A stretch of 64,000 bases of DNA from Bugulina stolonifera (lineage: Eukaryota; Bryozoa; Gymnolaemata; Cheilostomatida; Bugulidae): contig OW285195.1 in assembly GCA_935421135.1 (NCBI GenBank), positions 13,716,158-13,780,157 on the forward strand, given 5' to 3'. Below are positions 36,856 through 55,800 of the stretch, piece after piece. The translations under genes and the position numbers were made by a program. Under the pieces are notes generated by a model that searched no databases, was not told where the DNA came from, and was given only the letters and a program-made list of their open reading frames with translations. Position 1 is the stretch's first letter, and each line of letters begins with the position of its first letter.

Positions 36856-37518
36856 TGTAATGGTTTCTGTGATTTGGTGCGGTCGTCCTTGGACGACTAT
36901 CGACCCAGAAATGAAGTGCCTATGAGTGGTAATAGGACTTCGCATTACATGAAAGATCGAGCGGTCTCAGTAGCCCAAATACTACCAAAGACGACCCATC
37001 TGATCTCAAGTCCGACCTTCAGACTATACAGTGAAAGAGAGTAGTTCAACCTAGTAGGCGGTTCGCAAAGCGAATGACCTAGTAAAAGGAAGAGAAAGTC
37101 CCTGTATCAAGTATAGATGTGTCTTTATTGAAAGCCAAGTGTAGACTGAGACAATGAACAGTAAAACAGTGCCCTTTATATAGTATAAGGACTTCCGGCC
37201 GACGTGACGTCGGGAAAAGACGACGTGTGGTCGTCCGGAAGTTGCGCAACAAGATGGCCGCCGGAAGCCCGACGGCCGACCCAAAATAGGTCGGGTTCTA
37301 CAAAAGTTGCTTATAATGGTCCAATTCATGTACAAAATGAATATCAATGGATTCTGAGAGGTCGGGCCTCTGTACATGGGTATAAAAGGCATTAAAAGAC
37401 TTAGAAATAATCATACAATCATATATAACAATATAAGAGTAAAGTACAAGCAGATATATACATGTATGCACGCAATAATGAGTGTCAGATGTAAGATACG
37501 ACTGGGCGTACCATCACA
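36856..37518 (-). repeat. 5' LTR of the gypsy element
   Basis: 663 bp, identical on reading to 31171-31833. It drives minus-strand transcription towards the gag start at 36535, with a leader of about 300 nt between LTR and ATG. Confidence 0.96.
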
Positions 37519-38010
37519 CTATTATTAGTTCCTGGGATGGCTTAGTACGCACTCCTAACCACAGCTATAATTAGTGCGAGCTGTAAGCTAGTTCGAACAA
37601 TGGAAACGTAGTGATTATATGAATGTATATGCTGTGGTTTAGCCTATTTTATCATCTTCACAAATCTACCTATATTCTATGATCAATGTAACCAATAATA
37701 CTGCTGGACTTTAATGGATGATGTAAAATCTAGTGGTTTGATCCTTCATATTGAATATTGGAGGTTGTGAAACTACAGTATGATATCAGTCATACCACTT
37801 GGATGTTGTATTGGTCCCAAGCCTACCTACATCGCAGAGTTGCACAATTAGTAGTTGTGTAGTTAGTGATGTTCACTGATTGATTACCTCTAATCTGGTG
37901 TATACTCTATCCTTAGATATAGACCATTACAATGTTAAGCTTTACCTCACCCTGAAAGTGTAAATGCCACCATGTTAGTTATGAGAGACTATTACTTTAT
38001 CGTACAGGAT

Positions 38011-41000
38011 ATGAGTGAACAGTTACCCGGAGGACCTGGTCAGCCGATGCATCCCGATGATGCCTCTGATCGCCACTCCAGCAGTTGGTCTAATTTAGGC
38101 TCAGATAAAAAAAATGTCGCAGTCCTAATATTTCTATATGTCCTACAAGGTACGTTTGCTATTTAAAGGTAACACATAGTTGTAATGCTAACAATTTAAT
38201 GTACATGGCATTGTATGTCATTTTTATATATGATCTTTGTGCTAGAATGTCGTGAACAGAAGCAATAAGATTCCTTGGCAGTGCTATCATATTAACTACT
38301 TTACATATACATTTATATCTATTTCCTAGGAATACCACTTGGACTAGCTGGCAGTATGCCAATGATTCTACAAGCAAGGAAGGCTGATTACGCAACTCAA
38401 GCTTTCTTTAGTTTTGCCTTCTGGCCGTTCTCTGTCAAGCTTCTATGGGCTCCGATAGGTAAGGTGGCTACTGTTATTAGTATGCTTGACTGTGAAATTT
38501 AATAGTTTTTACAATTAGGTCTCAAAAACGAATTCTGATAAAAAGTTGTTAGGAATTGTCTTCTCAACATTTGCCTGGTGAGAGAGGGAAGACAACCCCA
38601 AACTAATGTTCATGAAAAATAACCGAGTGTAAGCACTCTTCACTTCTCAAGTACATTAGTGCAACAGGTTTCCCTCACCTCCTCTTTGAAATTATATACA
38701 TCCCTCCGTAATTATATTTGTTTATCCTCTGATAATGATGCATGGATATGCATCGAGATATTAGGATTAAATAAAAATATCAAAATGTGTCTCGTTTTGT
38801 TATTTATTATAAAAATACTGGTTCACACCAACATTTTCCAATTATATTAATTAATTGATTTGAAGTCATTTACATTTCTTTGTGATTATATTTATGGTTA
38901 TACTGATTGCATTACTGATAAAGTTTCCAAGTTCTACTGTACAGTATTATACGTTTATTATTATGTTATATTACAGTTGACAGCGTCTATCTGTCACGAT
39001 TTGGGAGAAGGAAGTCTTGGCTAGTTCCTATCCAGTATCTGATTGGTCTATTTATGTTTGTCTTATCATTCCGTATTCAATCTCTGATTGGCCAGTCACC
39101 GGATGCCGAAGGTAACTAACAATGTATATAGTTATACTGGTACCGCTCTCCCTTACCTCAACTGCACTTAAATAGACCACGAGATTATTTTTGGTATGTT
39201 TTGACCCTCATAATACTAGTGCATGTATTTAGCAGCTGATAGTTTGTAAGTGGGCTCTTCTTCCAGCACTTACATTGAATGCGTTATTGTAGGTGCTGAG
39301 TCAGAAATAAACGTATTCGCTCTCACTGCTACCTTCGTTGGCCTCTGCTTCCTCGCTGCTACTCAGGATATAGCTGTAGATGGCTGGGCTCTTACCATGC
39401 TTAAAAGGTATACATTGACCCACCAGCCATGTTACGTGGATATTTGCCAGTATTATAATACTATTTATTGACCAATAGAATGTCATCTTGCATAATTGTA
39501 CCAACATTGTGTTTTAGAAAGAATGTTGGTTGGGCTTCCACTTGTAACGCTGTCGGCCAAACTGCCGGCTATTTTCTAGGAAATGTTGTATTCTTAGCCT
39601 TAGAATCTCCAGAGTTCTGTAACAATTACCTAAGATCTGTACCACAGTCTACTGGTGTAGTCACTATACAAGGTAAGTCGCTCGTGTGGGAACTATTCTG
39701 ATGTGTCCATGGAGTTACTCTCTCTTTCCACCAAATAATATGAGAGAAGTTAACTCTAAAATTTTGCTGCTAATTATTTAGTTTGTTATATCAAATGTTT
39801 GCAAATTTTAGGTTGCCTTTAGGAAATAGAACATGAAAATTAAAAGTATTATTTGATAGTTCAACCCTTCGCTCTTGGTCATTTTATGCAATTAGCCTGT
39901 GGTTGAATTTGACCAATTAATTAATCAAGATAGTTATATGATTATTAGTTTTAAACTAGATGTGAGATTAAAAAATAAATGACGATGGGCATGGGAAAAT
40001 AAAAAACAATTGAAGATCGGTCTAATTGGCCATCTGAGATTAAATTTTGTTTTCTGCTCTAATGATCTGACACTTATACTAGGATTCATGTTCTTCTGGG
40101 CGTGGGTGTTTATCATAACCACAACCCTCACCGCTATATTCAAATCTGAGAGTAATGACTATGATGACGATGAGCCTGAAGGAGTTATCAGCACCTACAA
40201 AACTCTCTGGAAAATAATGAAATTACCTGCAGTGATGAAATACTGTGCTATGCTACTTACTGCTAAGGTAAGTTCGCTATGATAGATAGTACCTTGCCAT
40301 CTGTATGCTTTATGATAACCAACGTCTACTGAAAAGGAAGTCTTTTCGATCAGGGCCACTCTACTATGTTTTAAAATCTGTATTTTCTTGTAAATTCTGC
40401 TAATTACGGACTCCACATTGTGTCTGCATTCCGCATATTACACTTGAATTGTTTTCTGTAGATCGCCTTCTCGGCCACAGATGCTGTAGCTGGTCTGAAA
40501 TTAATAGATGCTGGAATGCCGAAAGAGAGGCTGGCCATGCTGGGTGTGCCAATGATACCAATACAGATTATACTTCCTCTAGTCATTAGCAAATATACCG
40601 GAGGAAATCAACCTCTTAAGATCTTCATGAAGGCGTACCCTGCTAGGTGTGTACCATTGTAATACCACTCTTGTACATTGTATTATACATTGATCGCTAA
40701 GTGTGTACCATTTTGATATAATTCTTATATTACACTCTGCATACAACCCAAGTGTATTATTGGTGTATGCTAAGGTAGTGAACCCATTGTATAATGTGTA
40801 CTCATCTAATATTTTATTGTATGGTATGTACTTGTAGATTGGTTATGGGTGTGGTCATAGCTTACATTGTGTGGGTAACTCCACAATTCAAAACAGGTGA
40901 TAAGGAATTCTCCGCCAGCTTCTATGTCATCTTACTCATGGCTTACGCCTTACATCAGGTTAGTGTTGAGTTGGGGAGATCACCACACGCCCCATACTAA

Positions 41001-42200
41001 CAGAGCTATTTCTAAGGCTAGAAAGTTGAATATGGTGCCTGTATGCAGCTCACTGATTAGGCATTGTGTTTACATACATGTACACCGCATACAGTACATA
41101 GTATACTAGTAGATAGATGCGAATTTTGATTTCCTGTGTTTTAATCAAAGCCTGTCCTCAGACCATGCACTCGATGAGGTATAGTTAGTATAGAATGGTT
41201 GGAGTTGTCTTATCTTTAGGCATAACCATCAACAGCTAATGAAAATAGCAGCTGCAATGATTTATGGTATAGTATATTTTGTTGAAACCAATTTTGCTAA
41301 ATTGCTGGCCAGCGCCATGACCATCATTAGTGCTGATTACAAATTCAGTGACATATTTTACCAACAGAGTATATTTTATAGTGAAGTTTCATGTTCTTTT
41401 ACTTTGCCGTTGCTATGGTTACAAGTGGTTTACTGTATGTTTTCTTCTTTATAGGTCACCCTATACTCTATATACGTTGCACAGATGGCATTCACAGCAA
41501 AGATAAGTGACCCATCGGTGGGCGGGACTTACATGACTCTACTAAACACTATTACTAACCTCGGTAAGTGGGCGGGGCTTATATTCTGCAATTTAGAAAC
41601 TTTATTTACACATATACAATACTACGAAAGAAGCTAGTGAATGATAGGGTGGTTGAAGAGTATTCTAGAACTGTTAGTAGAAATTTGAGTCAGACCATTT
41701 CACTGCATGCAGGAAGTGAAATGTTATCCACTGTACAATGTCAGGACTGTTCAGTGAACTGTGATCTATTAGTGTTGTAATCTTAACTTATCAATAAATA
41801 ACTTTTTGGTTTGGATAAAAGGATTGCACCGACTTAATGAATGCTTCCAGAGGATATCAAAGTCTCGATCCTCCAGTACCATGAAAATAATATGCAAAAT
41901 TTGAAATAATTATATAATTTATCCTTCTACCTGATTGTATAAGAGGACAATAATTTTGTTATACTACATTTTATCATACATTTTGGTCTTATAGGAGGTA
42001 ATTGGCCTGCCACGGTAGCCTTATACATGGTTTCTCACATGGATATGAAAACAACAGTCGAGGGAACAACTATAAAAACGTTAGATGGATTCTATGTGGA
42101 GACAGCGATATGTACAGTGGTTGGATTTCTCTGGTACGTTATATTCACACCACGGGTGAGGGCTATGCAACGCCTCGACTCTTCTGCCTGGAAAGTGTAA
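38011..42200 (+). CDS. SLC33A1: Acetyl-CoA transporter 1 (SLC33A1/AT-1)
   Basis: Ten exons join in phase: 38011-38149, 38330-38458, 38977-39111, 39293-39407, 39518-39672, 40083-40267, 40462-40646, 40838-40958, 41455-41563 and 41995-42200. They give 492 aa. The protein is a multi-pass ER-membrane carrier importing acetyl-CoA for lysine and ganglioside O-acetylation in the secretory pathway. Diagnostic stretches are FLYVLQGIPLGLAGSMP, FFSFAFWPFSVKLLWAP, GRRKSWLVP, AATQDIAVDGWALTML, VGQTAGYFLGNV, GGTYMTLLNTITNLGGNWP and DGFYVETAICT. It is about 57 residues shorter than the human protein, mainly at the N-terminus and in the luminal loop after GGNWP. ATG at 38011 lies 3 bases after an acceptor (CGTACAG), so an upstream exon is likely (candidate 30887-30928). 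AATAAA at 42322-42327 is a probable poly(A) signal. Confidence 0.95.
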
Positions 42201-44101
42201 TGTACAGTATATCTACTAGCAAAAGTCTATATAACAGCTGTTGTTATGTTTATGTTATGTTATACCCCTATATCATCTTACTATATGTATATTAATATTA
42301 TAATAATATATGAATGTAATTAATAAAATTTACATATTGCTAGAGAAGGTTTCATTGTCAATATTTACCAGTAGCACATGTATTGCACCTGATAACTTAC
42401 CAAAATCATTTTCCAATACAACAGGTTAGTATGTACATGTACTAGTAGAGCATGTCTGCAAGTTCCCTTATTGCTGGGGAGTTGTGAGTTACTCATTAAC
42501 TCTTTCATTAGCCCTGGTACAGCCAACTGGGCCACATCATTGCCTCCTTTGGATGGTTCTTCCTTTATCCATTACATGTACATGTATATTATATCAAACA
42601 AATTGACAAACAAACAAATATAGTCCCAAGAAATAAGATAAGAAGTTCAACAAGCCCTATTCAAGTCAAGCAATTCAAAGTCAAGCCAAAAATACAAGTC
42701 TTTATGGTAGGCTAATCTGTCTAAACTAATTTTTAAGGTTTTAGGCAGAATTTTTGCCATAGCACATTAGTACATTTCAAGTCAAACTGTGTCAAACCTG
42801 CGTGGGTATGACTTAAGTCAAACCCTTCCGCAATGACTAGGCAAAAATTTGCCTTGAAAACAAATCTCTGTCAAACTGTGTTTCTAGACCAACACACAAG
42901 TAAACAAACCATGCTTGTAGCTGATATAAAAGCTATAGATAGCTGTGCCATGGTAACTGTGCCATAATGGGTGACAGGTGTTGATATTTTTATGGTAAAC
43001 AATGGCTAAACAATATTTTTATAAAATGCATTTAGATAAAACATCTTTGATTGCATGGGTTGTCACTCTACTTACCCAATACCCTTATTTAGAGCACCAG
43101 TAGCTTGACAAGTACGCCAAGATACCCTTAGTCATGCCTGAGCTCTACCACTATACTCTATAGCCAAGTCAAAAGCATCTTGAAAATTTATGACAGTGAG
43201 ATAGTGCCAGACTAACCCATCAGGTTATAGTCATCCAGCAGTACGGCATAAAGTAAAACACTGTTTTGTTAATAATTGTTTATATATTTATTAACAAGCC
43301 CAGCATTAGCATTAAAAGTAAGTTCTTGTAAAATGTTAAAGGATATTTGAATACAATATTATGGATATATACAAAATGATACAAGAATGTTAAAATTCCA
43401 GCACTTCTATAAATTTTTAAACCCCAATATTATTTCAAAAAGATTTCTACTAGCCTGCCCAAAAGAAAATAAACTGCAGTAAATAAAGGAGACAATATTA
43501 AAATAGTATCCACTGGTTAGGTATACATTTGCATAGTTATAGTTACAGTAGTAACCTGAAGTATTACAGCTTATAGAACTCTGAACAAATATAGCAATAA
43601 TAGATGTGCTGAATAGTAACTCTAAACCACCACTGACCTAGTAATGAGTGAATGATTATTAATTCTCCATGTGGTACAAAAACATGCAATTCTATGAAAA
43701 ATTGGTCAAATAGGGAGACAAGGTGGCACAACTGTGAAGAAACTGTATATCCTGGGGTAAGCCTGAATTCAAACCTATAATCTCAAAAGGCAAGTAAGAA
43801 AGTAATCGGATTGGCCACACCCACTCCAATTACATGTAATCTAAGTCAAAATACGGCTGGAAAATTTGGCAAGAAGATTGCAAAACTTATAATTATATTT
43901 TCCAGAATTATTTGCATGCAATATATACTTTTATATACAACACATACTAGTAACTGTAACCCTTACATCAGATACATGTTGTAAGACTGAAAAAGCTGAA
44001 CTGTTGAAGCACCATTATGTGTCAGTGTTATATAGTTATATAGTAACCAGTAGTATTAAATGTGGTGATATGTCTTATACATACATAGCCCAAGTTCTTA
44101 C
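42201..44101. other. Convergent intergenic region SLC33A1/TEAD
   Basis: Holds both 3' UTRs. Scattered CAAGTCAA words occur near 42660-42850, weakly like the subterminal words of the hAT element at 1831-5334, but I see no matching termini. No coding signal. Confidence 0.5.
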
Positions 44102-50577
<6,476 letters not shown>

Positions 50578-52897
50578 CTACAGGCAGAAGTGAAATATTT
50601 TTCCCAGTTCAATAAAAGTTCTGAAAGCAGTCAAAAGCGCCTGTACATTGGATGAAATAGAGCTGTAGGTCAACATCCAATAATAACAAAGGTTGGTTGG
50701 CGCTAACGACGCTTGTAATCATCGGCAACTTTAAGTAATAGATATAGTGGAATCGCTGCCACACTATCTGTCCATTTAACGATCTGTCTATCTATGAATT
50801 CACCATTCATAGTCAATTGAAGACAAGTGCAATTATGGAATATCTAGGACAACTTGTGAAGATTTAGTAGTAGCTAGAATACCAAATGTATCAAGGTATC
50901 CAGCTATTGTGTTATTTTATCCTAAGATGATATTGCAGATTGAATGTCTCCCATCTTGGCATGAGCAAGATCATGAGCATTGCTGGTTGTTTGATCGGTA
51001 GTATAAGCATGAGGTAGAAGCCATAGTTCTCAGCTACATTATTTATAACTCAGACAAATCTGCATATCATCATTTTCTTCTTTCGTTCTGCTTCATCTGA
51101 TAGGCCTAACCCTCTGGCAATAGCTCAAGAATACTTCCTCCTATGATGCCAAGTAACGACAGTAGACTGTGGCGCTGTAAGTGCATGTTGAAGCAGTCAG
51201 CACTCTCACTAGCCGAATGGCTACGGCGTTACCATAATTCCGTTCGAAGAACTATGATGATCATTTAAGACTTACTTGTCATTATTCTAATTCTATATTG
51301 CATATTTATATTATGCAGCACACACTTTGATATTTATTCTATTAAATTAAAATCATCTACTGACAGAGTTCAATTATCATCAAGAGTAGCCTATTCAGCT
51401 TTAAAATGCTCCGGTGCCACATTAGCCACTCTACCCCAAATTAGAAAATATGCTGATTTCAACAAATCCTAGCTTCCCATTTTACATCGGACTATACTAG
51501 GAAGTAAAACTGGTAAGTAGATTTGTTATTATATATAACAATAATTATACAATAATTATAAGTCAGCTGTTATTCTTTGAATGGATGAGTGGAGAATGCT
51601 GCTTTCGGTGTTCAAGCAATCACATTTTATAATAATTATGAAGATTAGGGTGAGATATTATTTTACTAAGTCGTGTCGTTCGTATCCTCGTTTGGTCACC
51701 CTTGGGATTGCACTGAAGGTAACTGGTATTGAAAGTCTATGAACCAGAGAAATCAGTCACTACGAGTGACTGAATGCTAACTCGCAGATGGCAAGTTGCT
51801 AACTCACCCAAATCTCCCAGCCATCTTAGACTAGGGCCTGATTTGATTAGTACAAGCGCCATTCGTTGTTGACTCGCTCAGCTCCAGCACTACAACTAGA
51901 TTGACTCGCACTTCTGGTCGGAGTCACTAGCACTCACTTACAGTCATTGACCAATTTTATTTGTTTTGACCCTTAGTCATGCTGGTAAGAGTTAGCAGTA
52001 TAAATATACAATGTACTAGTGCTCAAATTAAAAGCCTTAGCATACTTACATTTAAAATGTGAGGTGAAGAATGTTAGGTATGACTCTGGAATTCCAAAAA
52101 TGTACTATCACCTTTGTTGGCATCCGGAATAATGGCAATAATGCGCACCTATAATGCGCAAAATTCCATAACAATCAGTTCGTGATGTCACGGTTGAGGT
52201 CACGACCCCAAAAATGTAGAGGGGGCAACTTCAGATTAACAATTATTGTAGGAGTGGATAACTCTAATAAAATCATACAGGTACGAATGTAGCTTGCTTC
52301 TGTGCAAGTACACTATTCACTATATACTAATATAAAATATATAGATAAGAATTGAAGCCTGCATACACAATAGTGTACAGTCATATATACAAAACAATCA
52401 GAAGGTATGCAACATCACTACAACACAAGACGATTCACTTCTCAAAGTGCATGCAGTTCATAAGATTTGATGAAGTGTATGTAGCAAAAATTCATGATTC
52501 TTTTGTTTCGTATGATTTTCTATAATATGATTTAATGTTTTCATAAGATCGTATAAAAGTAAAATGATACAGCAACACCCCTTAAAACAAAATATTTGCA
52601 CCATATTAAAAGGGTTAAATTGCAATTCTGCTTCAACATAAATTATTAGAATTTTAAAACTCTATGTCTACATGTACATGTATGTCAACCCCATTACAAG
52701 AGCTGATGATATGTGGAACACATTAGCTGGAAAAAAACTTCTTGTAAAACTTGTAAGCAATCAAAGCAATCGTGTATGGAGTTGTCTATACTATATCTAT
52801 GGAGTTGTCTATACTATATCTAGCAAAAGTAGAAGGATTAGCCTAGGATCATGCTTTACCCTTAACTAGTGCCCATATACATTAGAGAGACAGTCGT
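50578..52897. other. Region upstream of TEAD
   Basis: No coding exon found. Minus-strand AAGATGGCTGGGAGATTTGG before GTGAGT (exon edge 51808) looks like a 5' exon. Spliced to 50577, its ATG would be out of frame with the TEAD ATG and meet TGA at once, so it would be a short upstream ORF rather than an alternative N-terminus. A small duplicated unit (GGAGTTGTCTATACTATATC, twice) lies at 52778-52822. Confidence 0.4.
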
Positions 52898-55800
52898 TCA
52901 TCTTAACGTGTAATAGAGTAACTGAGCTGATGTTCTTGGTACAATAAGAGTATTTCCTGTGATGTGTAAATCGTACACCGCACTGCTACTTAACTCAGTG
53001 CGGTCAGGGTCTTCAATCTTAGACAGGAAGTGTCCTACAATGTTTAAAATGGAAGCTAAAATAGATGAATGCTATTCACTTAAACAGATGAGCTGGATTA
53101 GACTAACATATCATCACTCAGAAAATGAAAATATTATCAAAAGAATTTCACAACAGTATGGCAGACTTAAGCTATTATTCACGTGTTATCTTAGAACAGT
53201 ACGTGACTAGTGTATGACTAACTCACCCGTCTTTATATCCAGTATCCACAGAGTTGTCCTGGTGCTATCTCTAGTAACCATTACAAAACAATTTAGATAG
53301 CAGACGACTCCCTGAGGGCAAATTACATTAGTTGAACACCATTCGATTTCTCCACTTGAAATATTCACCTTAAACACCCTAGACGGCGGCCATGATGATA
53401 TAATGACGGCATTACCATCTGCGACACACATAGCTACGTGTGTAGGTTTTTCACTAAGATATGGACAAGAAATATACTTTACTACCTCCCCTTGTAGAGA
53501 GTACAGACAAAGTCTCCCATGCTTACTGTCAGGAATGATTATTTGATCGTTTATGATGACAAACTTGCTGATCATTTGTGACTTTTCTCCGTAATCCCAA
53601 GACATTATGGACTCTCCATTTAGACTATGGACGTATATCTTGAACTGAGAGCAGCGCGTCATGGTATAAATATTGTCCTTATACACTGCAATACCGCATG
53701 GAGAGCCTTCAATAGCAATAAAATTCTTCGACATTGTATACGTTTCGTTTATTCTTTCAATAGCATCACACATTTTTCCAGCTCGAGAACATCCTCTATT
53801 CCCAAAGTAAGAGTTACAACTGCCCATATTAGCGCAGCACCTTCTTCCAACATAAGTAATGCCTTTGTGGTAACTTATGCAATAACAGCTATGATATGTC
53901 CTAACGACCTTGAACTTGTTCATCGTCTTGGGGATTCTATGTAGCTTCAGGCCTTGTGAACTAATAACCCCATAGCCATCCAGAATAGTCGAGATATCAA
54001 TTGCTCTTTTCTGCATAGCTATAATGAAAAGTTTAGCTGTGATGAAATGCACAACATTGCATGATATCACGACCACATATTTTAAGGATAAATATTTTGG
54101 TTAGCACCATATGGGTAAGACATTACATACCTTTGACCTCTAAAGTCATCATGTCCCTGATCTCTAATTTAGGTAACTGACCATAGATTAGAGCCTCTAT
54201 TTGATTAATAGTCTCCCTATGACCCGTTACCATGGCTACCTTTTACACACAACAGTATTAGGATTTAAATATTGTCATGCATATACATGGTACGACTGAA
54301 TGATTACAGGAAAACAGTATTCATGGTAATACTTTAGAGAAAATACTCATTCAAAGACAATTAAGAAATGAGGTGAATAGTTCTCAAGTGTGAGCGGTTG
54401 TTTAGTTTGAGTAGTTGAAACATGACTTGAGTTCACACCTGGTCAGATTGCTGGAGTGCAGCCTCTATTCTCAGTTTACTTCTACTGATATCCATTAGCA
54501 TTGGACCAATAATATCCTCCATCAAACTTTCCATCTGTGAAACCGTTGATCTCCGATGTTCCACTAGCAGAAGCTCGAGGTTGGCATACATGAGTTGAAT
54601 GTTCCTATGCTGAAATAATAATATGAGCAGCATTAGTGTAGGACTATTGTACTTTTACTTTACATAAGTTAGGTACCTACTAGTTATACAACTAGTGAGG
54701 GCACCTGTTATTACCTGTTCTTTAGATAGATAATATTAATTGATAGCAAAATTATCTATATTGATATAAATAGAAATGAACTACAACTGGTTCAATAGCT
54801 TTGGTTTTCCTCAATACAATAGTCAGCAAGCTTAAAGTTGAACTGTACTGAAAATTTCAGAATGTTTTTCATCAAATTAACTATGTTGGCATTACTTGAT
54901 ACCTCTACAAACATATCTGCGCTGTTTCGGTAGTAGCTAATAGATGCTAAACTGCAAAAAAGTAGCCCCAAAAATTCTAAAATAACCATAGTGATGTCAG
55001 CATTAGGAGTTATCACCACCTAGTTTTATGTCAATTCTCAAAACTTCTTCTTTGGTTATCTCAACTCTGACTCGCTATATGGCAGAAATATTGAGTTGTC
55101 ACAACTGCTTTATAAGAAATACAGTGTTCATTCAATAAAACAGATATTAGCAGTTATAGCACTACATGCTACAGGTTCAACGCACCAGTCTAGTGTGTTG
55201 GCATGTTATTCATGACATAAACAAGTAGCCTATATTGACCAATCAAATTGCAAACTCAAAAGTCATTTGATAATTTTTTGCAACAAATTGTGCTTTTTAT
55301 TGTCTAGGAATATTAACTAGCATTTGTTCTACATACCCATTTTTTCGTTTTGTGATATTCCTAGTACAACCACGATCAGTGTTGCCAACAAATTATAGTG
55401 AAAGGTCTAGAAAACTTTTGGGTGGGAAGGAAGTGGGGTGTGTCACCCCGCAGCGAAAACTTTTGACATTTTTCCTCATAAATCAAATATCGAGACATTG
55501 ACTTGACTGTATCACTATGTATTTACAGCCTATATTCTGGCTAATGAAAAGTACGCTACACATGTCAAGAATAATATTATGCTATACAATTAAATCCTAG
55601 TACTAAAGACTGTCTTCACTGTCATCAGCCTGATCTTCTACGACAAAATCACAAGTGATGAAATCAGTGCTAGGTGGGGTCTTCCGCTGCCGTTTGCCAA
55701 TAAACTGAGTGATGGACGTCTGGCAAGATCGCTTGCTCCCTCCTTCTTCAGCTAGTTCTTTCAACTTGCAACTGAGACAGATTCCTAACTTTGGAACTTT

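Larger units (their letters stand above)
31171..37518 (-). mobile_element. Full-length Ty3/gypsy LTR retrotransposon
   Basis: The element is 6348 bp, with two 663-bp LTRs (31171-31833 and 36856-37518) starting TGTAATGG and ending CCATCACA on the plus strand. A 4-bp target duplication CTAT lies at 31167-31170 and 37519-37522. The coding strand is minus, so the right LTR is the 5' LTR. A primer-binding site matching tRNA-Leu lies next to the right LTR, and a purine-rich tract abuts the left LTR. The domain order gag-PR-RT-RNaseH-IN places it in Ty3/gypsy (Metaviridae). The LTRs look identical on reading and GC is well above the host background, so insertion is recent. Confidence 0.97.
31017..37613. 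mobile_element. Small TIR element (MITE-like) split by the gypsy insertion
   Basis: The left end at 31017-31040 (CACTGGGTTTCCATGGTTCG plus AACT) and the right end at 37590-37613 are inverted copies, 21 of 24 bases matching. ATT flanks both ends, a possible 3-bp duplication. Removing the retrotransposon and one copy of its CTAT duplication leaves an element of about 240 bp without coding capacity. The retrotransposon therefore landed inside an older DNA element. Confidence 0.65.

Noticed and set aside
53207..53226. TRIM-like protein ending at the TAG at 53207
   Set aside because: A GTGAGT donor at 53221-53226 and an in-phase final exon (52898-53034) continue the propeller-like sequence, so the TAG is intronic.
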